Positions 20,788 through 31,249 are shown, numbered from the stretch's first letter. The stretch: DNA of 64,000 nt from Rhizomicrobium palustre (GCF_011761565.1 NZ_JAASRM010000001.1:1364139-1428138); one strand, 5' to 3'. Made by a program: numbers and translations. The notes: a model not told the origin generated them from the letters alone.

Positions 20788-21384
20788 TTGCTGAAGTGGC
20801 TCTTGTTTTTGGGAATCGTGGCGTATGCGGGAGGCTTCATCCTCTTCGCAGCCAATCTCCCGCAAACTCCAAAACATGTGCCGGATGTCGACGGGATTGT
20901 TGCGTTGACTGGCGGGGGACTTCGCCTTGACGCTGCGGTGACACTATTCGAACGCGGCGCGGGCGAACGGCTCTTGATCTCGGGTGTCAACACCCAGACC
21001 ACCAAGACCGATCTCAAACGGATTGTACATGGCCGCCGCCGCTTTGATTGCTGCGCCGATCTCGGCTATGCCGCCGAAAACACCTTCGGAAATGCCAAGG
21101 AAGCCGCCGCCTGGACGCGGTTTCACCGTTATCGCCGGATCATTCTTGTCACGTCGCGCTATCACATGCCGCGCAGCCTGCTCGAGTTTCATGATGTGAT
21201 GCCGGATGTGAAGGTCGTCCCTTATCCGGTCGATACCGATGGACGCCGTGGCTTTCCGCGCAACCTCAAGGCGCTGCATAGCGAATATTGGAAATTCCTG
21301 GCTGTGCGCATTATGACCTCTGCCGGGCTTGAACCCGATCTTGACCGGACAAAACCGCTGGCTGACTCTCACGCCGCCCTTTGA
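20788..21384 (+). CDS. YdcF-like DUF218 membrane protein
   Basis: 198 aa with a TTG start at 20788. A stop codon in frame at 20770 rules out a longer start. One N-terminal membrane helix, then the DUF218 fold: DGIVALTGGGLRLDAAV, GERLLISGV, ENTFGNAKEAAAW and IILVTSRYHMPRSL. The family (SanA/ElyC/YdcF) is linked to envelope polysaccharide or lipid-carrier metabolism but the exact activity is unsettled. It lies between ftsX and plsC, a common alphaproteobacterial order. Confidence 0.88.
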   Translation: MLKWLLFLGIVAYAGGFILFAANLPQTPKHVPDVDGIVALTGGGLRLDAAVTLFERGAGERLLISGVNTQTTKTDLKRIVHGRRRFDCCADLGYAAENTFGNAKEAAAWTRFHRYRRIILVTSRYHMPRSLLEFHDVMPDVKVVPYPVDTDGRRGFPRNLKALHSEYWKFLAVRIMTSAGLEPDLDRTKPLADSHAAL

Positions 21385-21396
21385 AGCGATGCATTC

Positions 21397-22113
21397 GTGA
21401 CCTTCTTGCGCTCTCTCCTCTTCATGGTTTTCTTTGCCGCTGTTTCGGCGGTGATGTTCGTCGCGGTGATCCCCGCCTTGATCCTGCCGCGCATGGTGAT
21501 GGTGCGCGCCTCCCAGAGATGGAGCCGGGTGATGTTCTGGGGTCTGAAATGGATCGCAGGCTGCGATTACGAAGTGCGCGGCGAGATCCCCAAAGGCGCA
21601 GTGCTGGTTGCGGCCAAGCATATGAGCATGTGGGATACGCTAGCGCTCTACATGCTGCTCAATGACGTCTGCATCGTGGTTAAGCGCGAGCTTTTGAAAA
21701 TCCCCTTCTATGGCTGGTACATCAAGAAGGCAGGCGTGATCTCGGTGGATCGCGCAGGCGGGGCTTCGGCCCTGCGCCGGATGACGGCGGAATCTAAGCC
21801 GGTGATCGCCGCCGGACGTCCGATCGCAATCTTCCCCGAAGGGCACCGGATGCGTCCAGGGGATGTCCCAGATTATAAGCCAGGTGTTGCGGGGCTTTAC
21901 GCCCTTTTTGCGCTGCCTTGCGTGCCGGTGGCACTCAATTCCGGCCAGTTCTGGGAAGGCTTTACCAAGCGCAAGGGCACCATCGTGATTGAATTCCTCA
22001 CCCCTATTCCGGCGGGGCTAAAAAGGGCGGAATTCATGAAGGAGTTGCAGGAACGGATCGAGACTGCGACCAATGCGTTGATCGCGGAAGGCAGCTACCT
22101 TCTCGCCCGGTAA
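21397..22113 (+). CDS. plsC: 1-acyl-sn-glycerol-3-phosphate acyltransferase
   Basis: 238 aa with a GTG start. An N-terminal membrane helix is followed by the acyltransferase HX4D motif in AAKHMSMWDTLAL, and FPEGHRM forms the glycerol-phosphate-binding motif. It makes phosphatidic acid from lysophosphatidic acid at the inner membrane. Last gene of the ftsEX-ydcF-plsC string, 12 nt after ydcF. Confidence 0.92.
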   Translation: MTFLRSLLFMVFFAAVSAVMFVAVIPALILPRMVMVRASQRWSRVMFWGLKWIAGCDYEVRGEIPKGAVLVAAKHMSMWDTLALYMLLNDVCIVVKRELLKIPFYGWYIKKAGVISVDRAGGASALRRMTAESKPVIAAGRPIAIFPEGHRMRPGDVPDYKPGVAGLYALFALPCVPVALNSGQFWEGFTKRKGTIVIEFLTPIPAGLKRAEFMKELQERIETATNALIAEGSYLLAR

Positions 22114-22239
22114 TCTAGGAAAAACAGGGTTACGTAAGCATTAGACCCTATCCTGGGCAAATCTTGAGTTCACGGCAGGCGGTTGGTATTTCTTCAACCC
22201 GTCCTCGTATCGTGAGGCGGACGCGAAATAGGCCCCGCC

Positions 22240-24555
22240 ATGAGTGACATGCCCAGCCCCATCGCCCAGCAAATCTGGGATATGAAATATCGTTTCCGCG
22301 ACGCCGATGGCACCCCCATCGACCATGATGTCGCCGATAGCTGGGGCCGCATTGCAATCGCTGCGAGCCATGCCGAACGCCCGGAAAACCGCCGGGAACA
22401 TGCGCTGGCTTTTGCTGAAGCGCTGGCAGGCTATCGCTTTCTCCCTGCAGGCCGAATTCTGGCTGGCGCAGGCACAGGGCGGGCGGTGACGCTGTTCAAC
22501 TGTTTCGTTATGGGCACCATCCCCGATTCCATGGACGGCATTTTCGCGCATTTACGCGAAGCCGCGCTGACCCTGCAGCAAGGCGGCGGCATCGGCTATG
22601 ATTTCTCCACCATCCGCCCCAAAGGTGCCCCTGTTGCGGGTGTTGGCGCAGATGCGGGCGGGCCGCTCTGTTTCATGGATGTGTGGGATTCGATGTGCCG
22701 CACCATCATGAGTGCAGGCAGCCGCCGTGGCGCCATGATGGCGACGCTTCTCTGCGATCACCCGGACGTGGAAGACTTCATCGCCGCCAAGCGCACGCCC
22801 GGACGGCTTTCGATGTTCAATCTTTCGGTGCTGGTGACCGACGCCTTCATGGAGGCGGTCAAGACCGATAACGATTGGGATCTGAAATTTGACGGCCGCG
22901 TCTACCGCACCATCAAGGCGCGTGACCTCTGGGACCGCATCATGCGTTCCACCTATGATTTTGCCGAGCCTGGTGTGATCTTCATCGATCGCATCAACGA
23001 CGAGAACAATCTCGGCTATTGCGAATCCATCCGCGCCACCAATCCTTGCGGCGAACAGCCTCTGCCCCCTTATGGCGCGTGCCTGCTCGGCTCCATCAAT
23101 CTGGCGCGGCTGGTGCGCAATCCCTTTGAAGCTGACGCCGCGCTCGATCTCGACGAGCTGGAAAAGCTCACCGCAACGGCCATTCGCTTCCTCGACAATG
23201 TAATCGATGTTTCGCGCTTCCCGCTCGAAGCTCAGGCGAAAGAGGCGCAAGCCAAGCGCCGCATCGGCTTGGGTGTGACAGGCCTTGCCGATGCGTTGAT
23301 CTTCTGCCGCGTGCAATATGGCTCGCCGGAAAGCCTTGCCTTGATCGAAAGCTGGCTGTCTACGCTCACTGCTGCGGCCTATCGTGCTTCGGTGGCACTG
23401 GCGCGCGAGAAAGGCCCCTTCCCGCTCTTCAGGGCCGAGGAGTATCTCAACCGCCCCTTCATCAAGCGTTTGCCGCAAGACATTCGCGATTCCATTGCGC
23501 GTCACGGCATCCGCAACGGGCTTCTCACCTCCATCGCACCGACAGGCACCATCTCGCTCTTCGCCGGGAATGTTTCGAGCGGCATCGAGCCGGTCTTCGC
23601 CTATTCCTATATGCGCCGCGTACTTTTGCCGGATGGCACCGCCAAGCAGGAAAAGGTGCGCGATTTCGCGGTGGAAGCATTCGAGGCGCGGTTCGGCGAA
23701 GGAACGCCTTTGCCAGAGTATTTCGTCAGCGCCCAGACGCTCTCACCTGAAGCCCATCTGAAGGTACAAGCGACAGCGCAGAAATACGTCGACAGCTCGA
23801 TTTCCAAAACCATCAACCTGCCGGAATCGATTTCCTTCGAGGATTTCCAGGGCGTTTATCTGGAAGCCTATGCCTCGGGCTGCAAAGGCTGCACCACCTA
23901 TCGCCCCAATGCGGTGACAGGATCTGTGCTGACGGTAGCCGAAGAAAAACCCGCCTCAGAAAACGAAGACGGCACGCAAGAGGCCAAGAAGCCCCTTGAG
24001 AGCAAAAGCGGTGATATCGTTTACATGCACCGCCCGCTTGATCGCCCCGATGTGCTGATCGGCCAGACCTATAAGATCAAATGGCTGGATTCCGACCACG
24101 CCTTCTACATCACCGTGAATGATGTCGAGAAGGATGGGCGGCGGCGACCCTTCGAGGTCTTTATCAACTCGAAAAACATGGAAGCCTATGCCTGGACACT
24201 GGCATTGACGCGCATGATTTCGGCAGTGTTCCGCCGCGGCGGCGATGTTTCCTTTGTGGTGGATGAGCTCAAGGCCGTGTTCGATCCGCGCGGCGGCCAA
24301 TGGATGGAGGGCCATTACGTGCCCTCGCTGCTGGCCGCTATCGGGGAGGTGATCGAAAAGCATCTCATCGCGACGGGCTTTATGGCTCATCACGATCATC
24401 TCGTGCCGGAAGAGAAAAAGGCCGCGGTGATTGCGGCGGCAGCGGCAGGCGATGGCATCCCCGCCAAGCATTGTCCGCGCTGCGGCTCCCCCAGCTTCAT
24501 CAAGATCGAAGGCTGCGATTCCTGCCTTTCCTGCAGCTATTCGAAATGCGGGTAA
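22240..24555 (+). CDS. nrdJ: Adenosylcobalamin-dependent (class II) ribonucleotide reductase
   Basis: 771 aa, the short class II form without an N-terminal ATP cone. Active-site features: FNCFVMGTI (first redox Cys), [18 protein letters not shown] with the thiyl Cys and Glu, [15 protein letters not shown], and a C-terminal Cys-rich ribbon with CPRCG and CDSCLSC, the redox-active tail of the family. It makes dNDPs using coenzyme B12 and works with or without oxygen. No cobalamin riboswitch or NrdR box was seen in its 126-nt leader. DUF2125 follows 20 nt later, probably by chance. Confidence 0.93.
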   Translation: MSDMPSPIAQQIWDMKYRFRDADGTPIDHDVADSWGRIAIAASHAERPENRREHALAFAEALAGYRFLPAGRILAGAGTGRAVTLFNCFVMGTIPDSMDGIFAHLREAALTLQQGGGIGYDFSTIRPKGAPVAGVGADAGGPLCFMDVWDSMCRTIMSAGSRRGAMMATLLCDHPDVEDFIAAKRTPGRLSMFNLSVLVTDAFMEAVKTDNDWDLKFDGRVYRTIKARDLWDRIMRSTYDFAEPGVIFIDRINDENNLGYCESIRATNPCGEQPLPPYGACLLGSINLARLVRNPFEADAALDLDELEKLTATAIRFLDNVIDVSRFPLEAQAKEAQAKRRIGLGVTGLADALIFCRVQYGSPESLALIESWLSTLTAAAYRASVALAREKGPFPLFRAEEYLNRPFIKRLPQDIRDSIARHGIRNGLLTSIAPTGTISLFAGNVSSGIEPVFAYSYMRRVLLPDGTAKQEKVRDFAVEAFEARFGEGTPLPEYFVSAQTLSPEAHLKVQATAQKYVDSSISKTINLPESISFEDFQGVYLEAYASGCKGCTTYRPNAVTGSVLTVAEEKPASENEDGTQEAKKPLESKSGDIVYMHRPLDRPDVLIGQTYKIKWLDSDHAFYITVNDVEKDGRRRPFEVFINSKNMEAYAWTLALTRMISAVFRRGGDVSFVVDELKAVFDPRGGQWMEGHYVPSLLAAIGEVIEKHLIATGFMAHHDHLVPEEKKAAVIAAAAAGDGIPAKHCPRCGSPSFIKIEGCDSCLSCSYSKCG

Positions 24556-24575
24556 TCGGGATAAGGTAGCGCTGC

Positions 24576-25340
24576 ATGCGCTATTCGAGCCGAATCTTCC
24601 TGTATGGCCCCATCCTGATTGTCGCGATCCTGTTTGCGGCAGCTGGAGTGCACTGGTGGCAGCGTGCCAATGTGTGGTCGGCAAGGCTAGAAGCCGCCAA
24701 TGGGCACGAGATCATGCCCGGCGTGCATTTTCACTTCGCCACGAAGAAGATTTCCGGCTTTCCTTTCGGGCTCGATACCGTGTTGTCGGATGTTCGGCTG
24801 TCGGTTCAGACGGAAGCTGGCGAAACCATCTGGCAGACGGAGAAATTCGCGCTTCACGGCCTCACCTATGGGCGCGACGAAACCATTTTTGAGGCGGCTG
24901 GGAAACAGCGCCTGACGTGGGGCGGCCAGCATCTTAACTTCGCCATCGGGGCGCTGCATGGCAGCGCAATTCTGAGAAAGGGCGGCCTGCAAAGGGCAGA
25001 TATCGATTTAATCGGATTTGGCTCAACCGCCTTCACGGCGAAGAGATTGCAGTTCCACGCGCAGCGCCAAGAGGGCTCGATTTTGCTTCTGACGGAGGCG
25101 GAGGGGCTGGCCTCCAAGCGCAGCTGCGTGAAGGACGTCCACGACCGCTATGCGGCGGTGATGGAGAAGGCGGCCCTGATCGTCCCCCTTCTGGCTGGTG
25201 ATGCTTCTTATGGGCAAACTCTCCAGCGCTGGCGGCAGGCAGGCGGATTTATAAAGCCACAAAGCACTTCGCCCTTGGCGGCTCTTCGCGCCGAGGACGC
25301 AACAGACGTTGGCGCGCTCGCGCGCAGCTACTGCCCGTAA
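24576..25340 (+). CDS. DUF2125 domain protein
   Basis: 254 aa with an N-terminal membrane anchor (residues 7-27), then a beta-rich periplasmic domain with the family feature KKISGFPFGLDTVLSDVRL. Function unknown. In alphaproteobacteria it commonly neighbours tyrA/hisC/metX, as here. Its stop abuts the stop of the convergent tyrA-like gene with no gap. Confidence 0.85.
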   Translation: MRYSSRIFLYGPILIVAILFAAAGVHWWQRANVWSARLEAANGHEIMPGVHFHFATKKISGFPFGLDTVLSDVRLSVQTEAGETIWQTEKFALHGLTYGRDETIFEAAGKQRLTWGGQHLNFAIGALHGSAILRKGGLQRADIDLIGFGSTAFTAKRLQFHAQRQEGSILLLTEAEGLASKRSCVKDVHDRYAAVMEKAALIVPLLAGDASYGQTLQRWRQAGGFIKPQSTSPLAALRAEDATDVGALARSYCP

Positions 25341-26264
25341 TTACTTATCTTTCTTCTCACCACGGCCGAAGTTTGGTGCGGGCGTATCCTGACCCGCATC
25401 AATGATCGAACGGCGGATAGCGCGGGTGCGGGTGAAAAGATCGAACAGCGTATCGCCATCGCTCCAGCGGATCGCGCGCTGCAGGTGGAACAGGTCCTCG
25501 CTGAACCGGCCCAAAATCTCCAGCACGGCCTCCTTGTTGTTGAGAAAGACGTCGCGCCACATGGTCGGATCGGAGGCGGCAATGCGGGTAAAATCGCGAA
25601 AGCCGCCGGCGGAAAATTTGATCACTTCGCCTTCGGTGACGGTTTCGAGATCATCTGCCGTACCGACGATGTTGTAGGCAATGAGATGGGGCACGTGCGA
25701 GGTGATGGCCAGCACCAGATCATGACGGCGGGCATCCATCACTTCGACTTGGCTGCCCAGCGCCTGCCAGAACGCCTTCAACTTTTCCACGGCCGCATCG
25801 GACGTGGCCGGAACCGGTGTCAGGATGCACCAGCGTCCATCGAACAACTCCGCGAAGCCTGCGCTGGGGCCGGACTGCTCGGTGCCCGCAATGGGATGGG
25901 CGGGAATGAAATGCACCCCATCCGGCACGAACGGCCCGACGTCGCGAATAACCGCGCCTTTTACAGAGCCCACATCGGAAAGGATGGCACCTTTCTTAAG
26001 ATGAGGGGCGATCTTTTCGGCCAACTCCCCAAAGGCGCCCACGGGCGTCGCCAAAACAACCAGGTCGGCATCTTTCACGCACTCCACCGGGTTGGTGCTG
26101 AGGCTATCAGCAAAGCCTAGGCCGCGGGCAACCTCCAAGGTCTCGGCGCGATGCGAATATCCGGCAATATGCTCCGCAGCCCCCGCCCGGCGGATGGCGT
26201 GGGCCATGGATGAGCCAATCAAACCGATGCCCAGAAGTGCAACCTTGCCAAATTTAGCAGTCAT
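25341..26264 (-). CDS. tyrA: Prephenate/arogenate dehydrogenase family protein
   Basis: 307 aa, NAD(P)-dependent TyrA family enzyme of tyrosine synthesis. The Rossmann motif is ALLGIGLIGSSMAHAIRRAG. DVGSVKGAVI, FIPAHPIAGTEQSGP and ITSHVPHLIAY mark the family. It lacks a chorismate mutase or ACT domain. Substrate (prephenate, arogenate or both) cannot be set from sequence. Its ATG overlaps the hisC stop by 4 nt, so the two aromatic/histidine-pathway genes are coupled. Confidence 0.92.
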   Translation of the reverse strand: MTAKFGKVALLGIGLIGSSMAHAIRRAGAAEHIAGYSHRAETLEVARGLGFADSLSTNPVECVKDADLVVLATPVGAFGELAEKIAPHLKKGAILSDVGSVKGAVIRDVGPFVPDGVHFIPAHPIAGTEQSGPSAGFAELFDGRWCILTPVPATSDAAVEKLKAFWQALGSQVEVMDARRHDLVLAITSHVPHLIAYNIVGTADDLETVTEGEVIKFSAGGFRDFTRIAASDPTMWRDVFLNNKEAVLEILGRFSEDLFHLQRAIRWSDGDTLFDLFTRTRAIRRSIIDAGQDTPAPNFGRGEKKDK

Positions 26265-27349
26265 CGGGCCATGAACTCTTTCAATACGGCCACCACTTTG
26301 CGGTTGGCCTCTTCGGTGCCGACAGTCAGGCGCAGACAGTGCGGTAAACCATAGGCTTTGACGCCGCGCAGGATGAGCCCGCGCGAGGCCAGAAATGCGT
26401 CCGCATCATCTGCGGTTTTGCCCGGCGTGCCAGGGAATTGGATAAGAAGGAAGTTACAAACACTGTCGTCAACGACCAACCCCGTGGTGCGAATCTCAGT
26501 GGTCAGCCATTCAAGCCACTGGCTGTTATGCGCCACCGAACGAGCAATGTGATCACCATCCGTGAGGGCTGCTGCGGCGGCCGCCTGCGACGGCACCGAG
26601 ACATTGAACGGACCCCGAATACGGTTCAGCACATCGGCGACCGCAGGCGGGCACAGCGCCCAGCCCACGCGCAATCCGGCGAGTCCATAAATCTTCGAGA
26701 AGGTGCGAGTCATCACGACATTGTCGTGCTTGGCACACAACAAGACACCTGCTTCGTAATCGTTGCGGCGGACGAATTCAGCATAGGCGGCGTCGAGCAC
26801 CAGAAGAGCGTCTTTCGGAAGCCCCGCATGCAGCCGCGCAACCTCTTCCGCCGTCAGATAGCTGCCCGTCGGGTTGTTGGGATTGGCGAGGTAGACGAGC
26901 TTGGTCTTGGCGCTGACCTTGGCCAGCATTGCATCAACATCGACCTTACGGTTCTTCTCCGGTGCCACCACAGGGGTCGCACTGTTGGCAAGGGCGACAA
27001 TTTTATAAACGAGAAAGGCGTGCTCGCTGAACAGCACCTCATCTCCAGGCAGAAGGTAGGCGTTGGCGATCAGCGTAATAAGCTCATCGGAGCCGTTGCC
27101 GCAGACGATGCGCGACGCATCGAGCCCGTAGGCCTCGGCAATGGTTTCGCGCAGGAGGCGAGCGGAGCCTTCGGGATAGATGGAGAGATTGGCCGCAGCC
27201 TCGATATAGGCAGCATGTGCTTTGGGGCTGGCGCCGAGCGCGCTTTCGTTGGAGCTGAGCTTGATGGGTTCGGCCACGCCAGGCACAGAGGCGCGACCGC
27301 CGATGTAAGGCGCAATATCCAGAACGCCAGACTTGGGCGCGAAGGTCAT
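26261..27349 (-). CDS. hisC: Histidinol-phosphate aminotransferase
   Basis: 362 aa from the ATG at 27349 (MTFAPKSGVLDIAPYIGG), chosen for its AGGAG 7 nt upstream and the conserved family start. A longer frame reaches 27466. LSSNESALGASPKA, VCGNGSDELITLIA, NPNNPTGSYL and the PLP lysine in TRTFSKIYGLAGLRVGW identify it. HisC homologues next to tyrA may also transaminate aromatic keto acids, so dual function is possible. Divergent from metX. Confidence 0.93.
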   Translation of the reverse strand: MTFAPKSGVLDIAPYIGGRASVPGVAEPIKLSSNESALGASPKAHAAYIEAAANLSIYPEGSARLLRETIAEAYGLDASRIVCGNGSDELITLIANAYLLPGDEVLFSEHAFLVYKIVALANSATPVVAPEKNRKVDVDAMLAKVSAKTKLVYLANPNNPTGSYLTAEEVARLHAGLPKDALLVLDAAYAEFVRRNDYEAGVLLCAKHDNVVMTRTFSKIYGLAGLRVGWALCPPAVADVLNRIRGPFNVSVPSQAAAAAALTDGDHIARSVAHNSQWLEWLTTEIRTTGLVVDDSVCNFLLIQFPGTPGKTADDADAFLASRGLILRGVKAYGLPHCLRLTVGTEEANRKVVAVLKEFMAR

Positions 27350-27516
27350 AAATGTCTCCTTTTCGCCTCTGTTGATAAGACCGGCTCCCAATAAAATCAA
27401 AACCGCTTTCAGCCGCCCCTCGGAAAAAGTGCCGGTGGGAGCCCGCCCAAGGGTATTCGTTGACACGGCGCCCCCCCGGCCTTAAACGCCCCGCTCCTGA
27501 TCTGCCGGGAGGGCGC

Positions 27517-28683
27517 ATGTCCGATCCTGTCTTTCTGCGTCCCTTGGCCGCCCCGGACGCCGATAAAGGCCAGGCGGTGGTATTCGGGCCGGACCAGGCA
27601 CTGCTCCTGGATTCCGGACGCAGTCTCACGCCCTTTACCATTGCCTATAAAACCTACGGCACGCTGAACGCCAACCGCTCCAACGCCATCCTCATCTGCC
27701 ACGCGCTGACCGGCGACCAGTTCGCCGCGAGCCCCAACCCTATTACCGGAAAACCCGGCTGGTGGCAGACCATGATCGGCCCCGGCAAGCCGATCGACAC
27801 CGACCGCTTCTTTGTCATCTCCACCAACGTGATTGGCGGTTGCATGGGCTCATCTGGCCCAGCCGAGGTAAATCCAGAGACTGGTGAGCCCTATGGGCTG
27901 TCCTTCCCTCTGATTACCATTCGCGACATGGTGCGGGCTCAGGCCATGCTGATCGATCATTTGGGGATCGAGCGCCTGTTTTCCGTCATCGGCGGATCTA
28001 TGGGCGGCATGCAGGCCCTGCAATGGGCCGCGAGCTTCCCGGACCGCGTGATTTCGGCCATGCCGATTGCCTGCGCCGCCCGCCACTCGGCCCAGAACAT
28101 CGCCTTTCACGAAGTCGGCCGCCAAGCCGTGATGGCCGATCCTGACTGGCACGGCGGAGCTTACTATGGGCGCGGCACACAGCCCTCAAAGGGCCTCGCC
28201 GTGGCGCGCATGGCGGCGCATATCACCTATCTTTCCGAACCCGCCCTGCAGCGCAAATTCGGGCGAAACCTGCAAAACAAGGAGAGCGTCAGCTTCCTGT
28301 TCACGCCCGATTTCCAAGTGGAGTCCTATCTTCACCACCAAGGCATGACCTTCGTCGACCGCTTTGACGCTAACTCCTATCTCTACATCACGCGCGCGGT
28401 GGACTATTTCGATCTCGCAGCGGATCATGGCGGGGTCCTGGCAGAAGCCTTTCGCGGCACCAAAACCCGCTTCTGCATCATCTCCTTCTCCAGCGATTGG
28501 CTCTACCCCACCGCAGAAAACAAGCGTATCGCCCACGCACTTAACGCTGCGGCGGCCAATGTCAGTTTCGTCGATATCAGGACTGATCGCGGCCACGACT
28601 CCTTCCTTCTGGATGAGCCGGAGATGTTCGCCACGGTGCGCGGCTTCTTGAACTCGGTCGCGACCCGGGAAGGGGTGAAGTAA
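27517..28683 (+). CDS. metX: Homoserine O-acetyltransferase
   Basis: 388 aa from the ATG at 27517, which follows GGGAGGG. An in-frame ATG at 27460 adds 19 unconserved residues. Alpha/beta-hydrolase acyltransferase of methionine synthesis: [13 protein letters not shown], nucleophile elbow [13 protein letters not shown], and [11 protein letters not shown] carrying the catalytic His. Some members use succinyl-CoA. It is followed at once by metW (TAATG overlap). No SAM-II or SAM/SAH riboswitch could be recognised in the 167-nt leader. Confidence 0.93.
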   Translation: MSDPVFLRPLAAPDADKGQAVVFGPDQALLLDSGRSLTPFTIAYKTYGTLNANRSNAILICHALTGDQFAASPNPITGKPGWWQTMIGPGKPIDTDRFFVISTNVIGGCMGSSGPAEVNPETGEPYGLSFPLITIRDMVRAQAMLIDHLGIERLFSVIGGSMGGMQALQWAASFPDRVISAMPIACAARHSAQNIAFHEVGRQAVMADPDWHGGAYYGRGTQPSKGLAVARMAAHITYLSEPALQRKFGRNLQNKESVSFLFTPDFQVESYLHHQGMTFVDRFDANSYLYITRAVDYFDLAADHGGVLAEAFRGTKTRFCIISFSSDWLYPTAENKRIAHALNAAAANVSFVDIRTDRGHDSFLLDEPEMFATVRGFLNSVATREGVK

Positions 28684-29306
28684 TGGCCCTGAGACCTGAT
28701 CTTGCCGCCATTGCCGCCATGATCCCGGAAGGGACCAGCGTGCTGGATGTGGGCTGTGGCGACGGCGCGCTGTTGGAGCATCTTGTTCGTACCAAGCATG
28801 TGGACGGGCGCGGGCTGGAACTCTCGCAGCAGAATGTGAATGCCTGCGTGACCCGTGGCCTTTCCGTCATTCAGGGCGATGCCGATACCGATCTTGGCGA
28901 ATATCCATCACAGGTCTTCGATGTGGTGATCCTCAGCCAGACCATTCAGGCGACCTGGGACCCCAAATCGGTGCTCGACCATCTCTTGCGGATCGGGCGC
29001 CATGTCGTGATTTCGTTTCCGAACTTCGGACATTGGCGCGTCAGGCTATCACTTTTGGCGCGCGGGCGCATGCCGCAAACCAAGACGCTGAGCAATGAGT
29101 GGTATGACACGCCGAACATTCACCTCTGCACCATCGCCGATTTTGTCGGCTTGGCGAATGTCTGTGGCGCGAATATCGAGCAAGCTTTGGCGCTAACGCC
29201 AGAAGGCACAACCCGCGCGATGCGCGCAGATGCCTGGATTCCCAATCTGATGGCAGAAGGCGCGATTTTCCTTCTCACCAGCGATACAGCGGGATCTGTA
29301 ATTTAA
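28683..29306 (+). CDS. metW: Methionine biosynthesis protein MetW
   Basis: 207 aa, class I SAM-methyltransferase fold with SVLDVGCGDGALLEHL (SAM site), VILSQTIQATWDPKSVL and VISFPNFGHWRVRLSLL, all typical of MetW. MetW forms a complex with MetX and is needed for homoserine acylation in several proteobacteria. Directly coupled to metX. Confidence 0.94.
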   Translation: MALRPDLAAIAAMIPEGTSVLDVGCGDGALLEHLVRTKHVDGRGLELSQQNVNACVTRGLSVIQGDADTDLGEYPSQVFDVVILSQTIQATWDPKSVLDHLLRIGRHVVISFPNFGHWRVRLSLLARGRMPQTKTLSNEWYDTPNIHLCTIADFVGLANVCGANIEQALALTPEGTTRAMRADAWIPNLMAEGAIFLLTSDTAGSVI

Positions 29307-29433
29307 AAGGAATAGCGGAGAAGGGCGGCTAGCGGGTCTTGATCATCGGGAAACGCCAAGGGGGGTTGAACGCGTCCCATCTGCTCCAGATTTTATTGTT
29401 CTACGCTGACCGCCCATCATCCGAGCTATGCGA

Positions 29434-29685
29434 TTAGCCTTTGGCGAGAAGCTCAAGGGCTTTCGTGTAGCGGGCAACGCCCTGCGCATATTGCGAGGTG
29501 GCGCAATAGGAGCGAGCGGCCTGAGCATGCTGACGCGCAGCATCGGTGTTCACATTCTGTTGCGCCGTGGCAAGCGCTTCAGCGGTCTTCTTCGAAAGCT
29601 GAATGCACTCGGAAAGGCCCGAGGCGCTTGCGGCCGGAGCAACGAGAATGGCAGCAACGGCGGCGGCGATGAGGGTGAACTTCAT
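29434..29685 (-). CDS. Small secreted two-cysteine protein, paralogue A
   Basis: 83 aa from the ATG at 29685, which starts a signal peptide ending about AASA (residue 21). The mature part is ~62 residues with Cys27 and Cys61 and ends in YAQGVARYTKALELL. No family is recognised. It shares the Cys spacing (34 residues) and C-terminal motif with the gene at 29937-30194, so the two are paralogues. The helical C-terminus looks TPR-like and the Cys pair could form a disulfide in the periplasm. A stretch of 251 nt separates the two. Confidence 0.75.
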   Translation of the reverse strand: MKFTLIAAAVAAILVAPAASASGLSECIQLSKKTAEALATAQQNVNTDAARQHAQAARSYCATSQYAQGVARYTKALELLAKG

Positions 29686-29936
29686 AGTGTCCTCCACTTA
29701 CTTTTTATTGTGTTCCGGGGTTGAACCGGTGGTGCTGAGGTATTCCTGTTGACCCCGGCGGTGAACCGACGAAACGGCATAGCAGCCCTTGTGAAATATT
29801 ATTAGCGTCGCAGGTGACTCGGATTTTATTGCCATTTCAAAGGCTTAATCTGAGAACCCGAGTCAACCATACGAAGCATAGGGGCTATGCGGCCCGCGCA
29901 ATATTATTTCGCAGTGCAGCGAAGACTGCTTTTCGC

Positions 29937-30194
29937 TCAGCTCTTATTGAGCAGCTCCAGCGCCTTGGCGTAATGGGCGACGCCTTTGTCATAAAGGCGC
30001 GAGGTGCAAAATGAGCGGCCATTTTGGGCTTCTTGGCGCGCGCTCTCCGCATTCGGGTTGGACACGGCGTTTTCGAGTGCCGTGGAGACCTGCTTCTGCA
30101 TCGAAACGCAATCACTGAGCTTGGCATCGGCAGCGTGAGCAAGCGGGGCAAGTGCCAGGCACGAAAGCGACAGGGCCGCCATCATCCGTTTCAT
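29937..30194 (-). CDS. Small secreted two-cysteine protein, paralogue B
   Basis: 85 aa from the ATG at 30194, with GGAGG upstream. Longer in-frame starts (30326) lack conservation with paralogue A. Signal peptide to AHA (residue 21), then Cys29 and Cys63 and the tail YDKGVAHYAKALELL. It aligns along its whole mature length with the protein at 29434-29685 (LSDC / LSEC, FC / YC, KALELL). Function unknown; not recognised as a named family. Confidence 0.75.
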   Translation of the reverse strand: MKRMMAALSLSCLALAPLAHAADAKLSDCVSMQKQVSTALENAVSNPNAESARQEAQNGRSFCTSRLYDKGVAHYAKALELLNKS

Positions 30195-30449
30195 GATATC
30201 TCTCTCCTCCTTCATCGCAGCATCGCGCTGCGGTGACCATGAAGTGGGAAATGAAGCGGAGAATTTGTAGAGGCGCGCCGAGATGATATTTGCAGCCCTG
30301 CATGGAATGCGCGCGCAGGATTTCAATTTCCCTTGATACTATTGGCTTTTCCGAGAGCCAGTGCGGCAGGGGCATATCCGCCCTGCAGAAGCTGCAGCGA
30401 CTTTAAAATAGTGGGAATCGCCAATACCTCTTTTCATTCCTGTAACGTC

Positions 30450-31163
30450 TCATCCTTGCAGTGTCGCTGCCGCACGCAAACGAACCGTCGAACCCGTTGC
30501 AGGTATTGCCCGGCCATAAAGCGATTTGGTTGCTTCGACCAAATGGACGCCATTCAGGGTGGGAATCATGTACCGGCCGACCTTCTCGAGACCATTGCCC
30601 ATTTGCGCCATACGACGTCCCGAGAACGGCGGCATATAGAGCGCTTTTCCCCAGCGCACCGGTTCGAACAGCGTATCGGTGAGAACAGTGGTGAGCTCGC
30701 TTTTGTGAAAGGGACGCCCGCAGGCAAAGGGCGAGGAGACCATCTGAGCCCAGAGGCTCGCCCGGTTGGGCGCCACCACCAGAATACGCCCCTCGGGCGC
30801 CAGAACCCGCCAGAGCTGGCGCAGGAGCACGCGGGCGGCATCGGCGGTCTCGAGGCCATGAATGACCAGGATGCGATCGAAGAGAGCGTCTGCGAAGGGC
30901 AGACAATCCTCATCCGCCAGTAAGGACAAGGGATGACCCTCGGGCCAGGGAATGACGCCCATGCGGGCCGGCATCAGCGCGATCACCCGCTCGGCGCGGG
31001 CCCGGACATCGGCGCCGAGATAAGGCGGCGCAAAGCCATAGCCGAGCACGCGCAAGCCCGTCAGATCCGGCCAAATTTCGCCGATGGCCCCAGCGATCAG
31101 GCGCTGCGCCGCCCGCCCCACTGCGGTTTCATAGAAGGCACCAAGATCTGCCGCATCAAACAT
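30450..31163 (-). CDS. Class I SAM-dependent methyltransferase
   Basis: 237 aa. The SAM motif I is degenerate (RVLGYGFAPPYLGA). Motif II/III regions are present: ADEDCLPFADALFDRILVIHGLE and LWRVLAPEGRILVVAPN. This fits the alphaproteobacterial methyltransferase commonly placed divergent from gloB. Substrate unknown. The start lies 86 nt from the gloB start on the other strand. Confidence 0.85.
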   Translation of the reverse strand: MFDAADLGAFYETAVGRAAQRLIAGAIGEIWPDLTGLRVLGYGFAPPYLGADVRARAERVIALMPARMGVIPWPEGHPLSLLADEDCLPFADALFDRILVIHGLETADAARVLLRQLWRVLAPEGRILVVAPNRASLWAQMVSSPFACGRPFHKSELTTVLTDTLFEPVRWGKALYMPPFSGRRMAQMGNGLEKVGRYMIPTLNGVHLVEATKSLYGRAIPATGSTVRLRAAATLQG

Positions 31164-31249
31164 GGAGCTTAGCCCCAGTTCTCTGACATGCGCTGTTCAA
31201 TGGCTGGACGCTCCCTGATATGACCGGGACTTCATCGGAGGGTTTTATC

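Noticed and set aside
22114-22239. Cobalamin riboswitch or NrdR box upstream of nrdJ
   Set aside because: No B12-box segment and no NrdR palindrome can be seen in the 126-nt leader.
27350-27516. SAM-II or SAM/SAH riboswitch in the metX leader
   Set aside because: Often present in alphaproteobacteria, but I could not find the conserved pseudoknot segments. Only a GC-rich hairpin near the ribosome site is visible.
29686-29936. Possible small RNA between the two secreted paralogues
   Set aside because: A loose inverted repeat (GACTCGG / CCGAGTC) with a loop of about 40 nt is present, but there is no promoter or terminator pattern to support an RNA gene.
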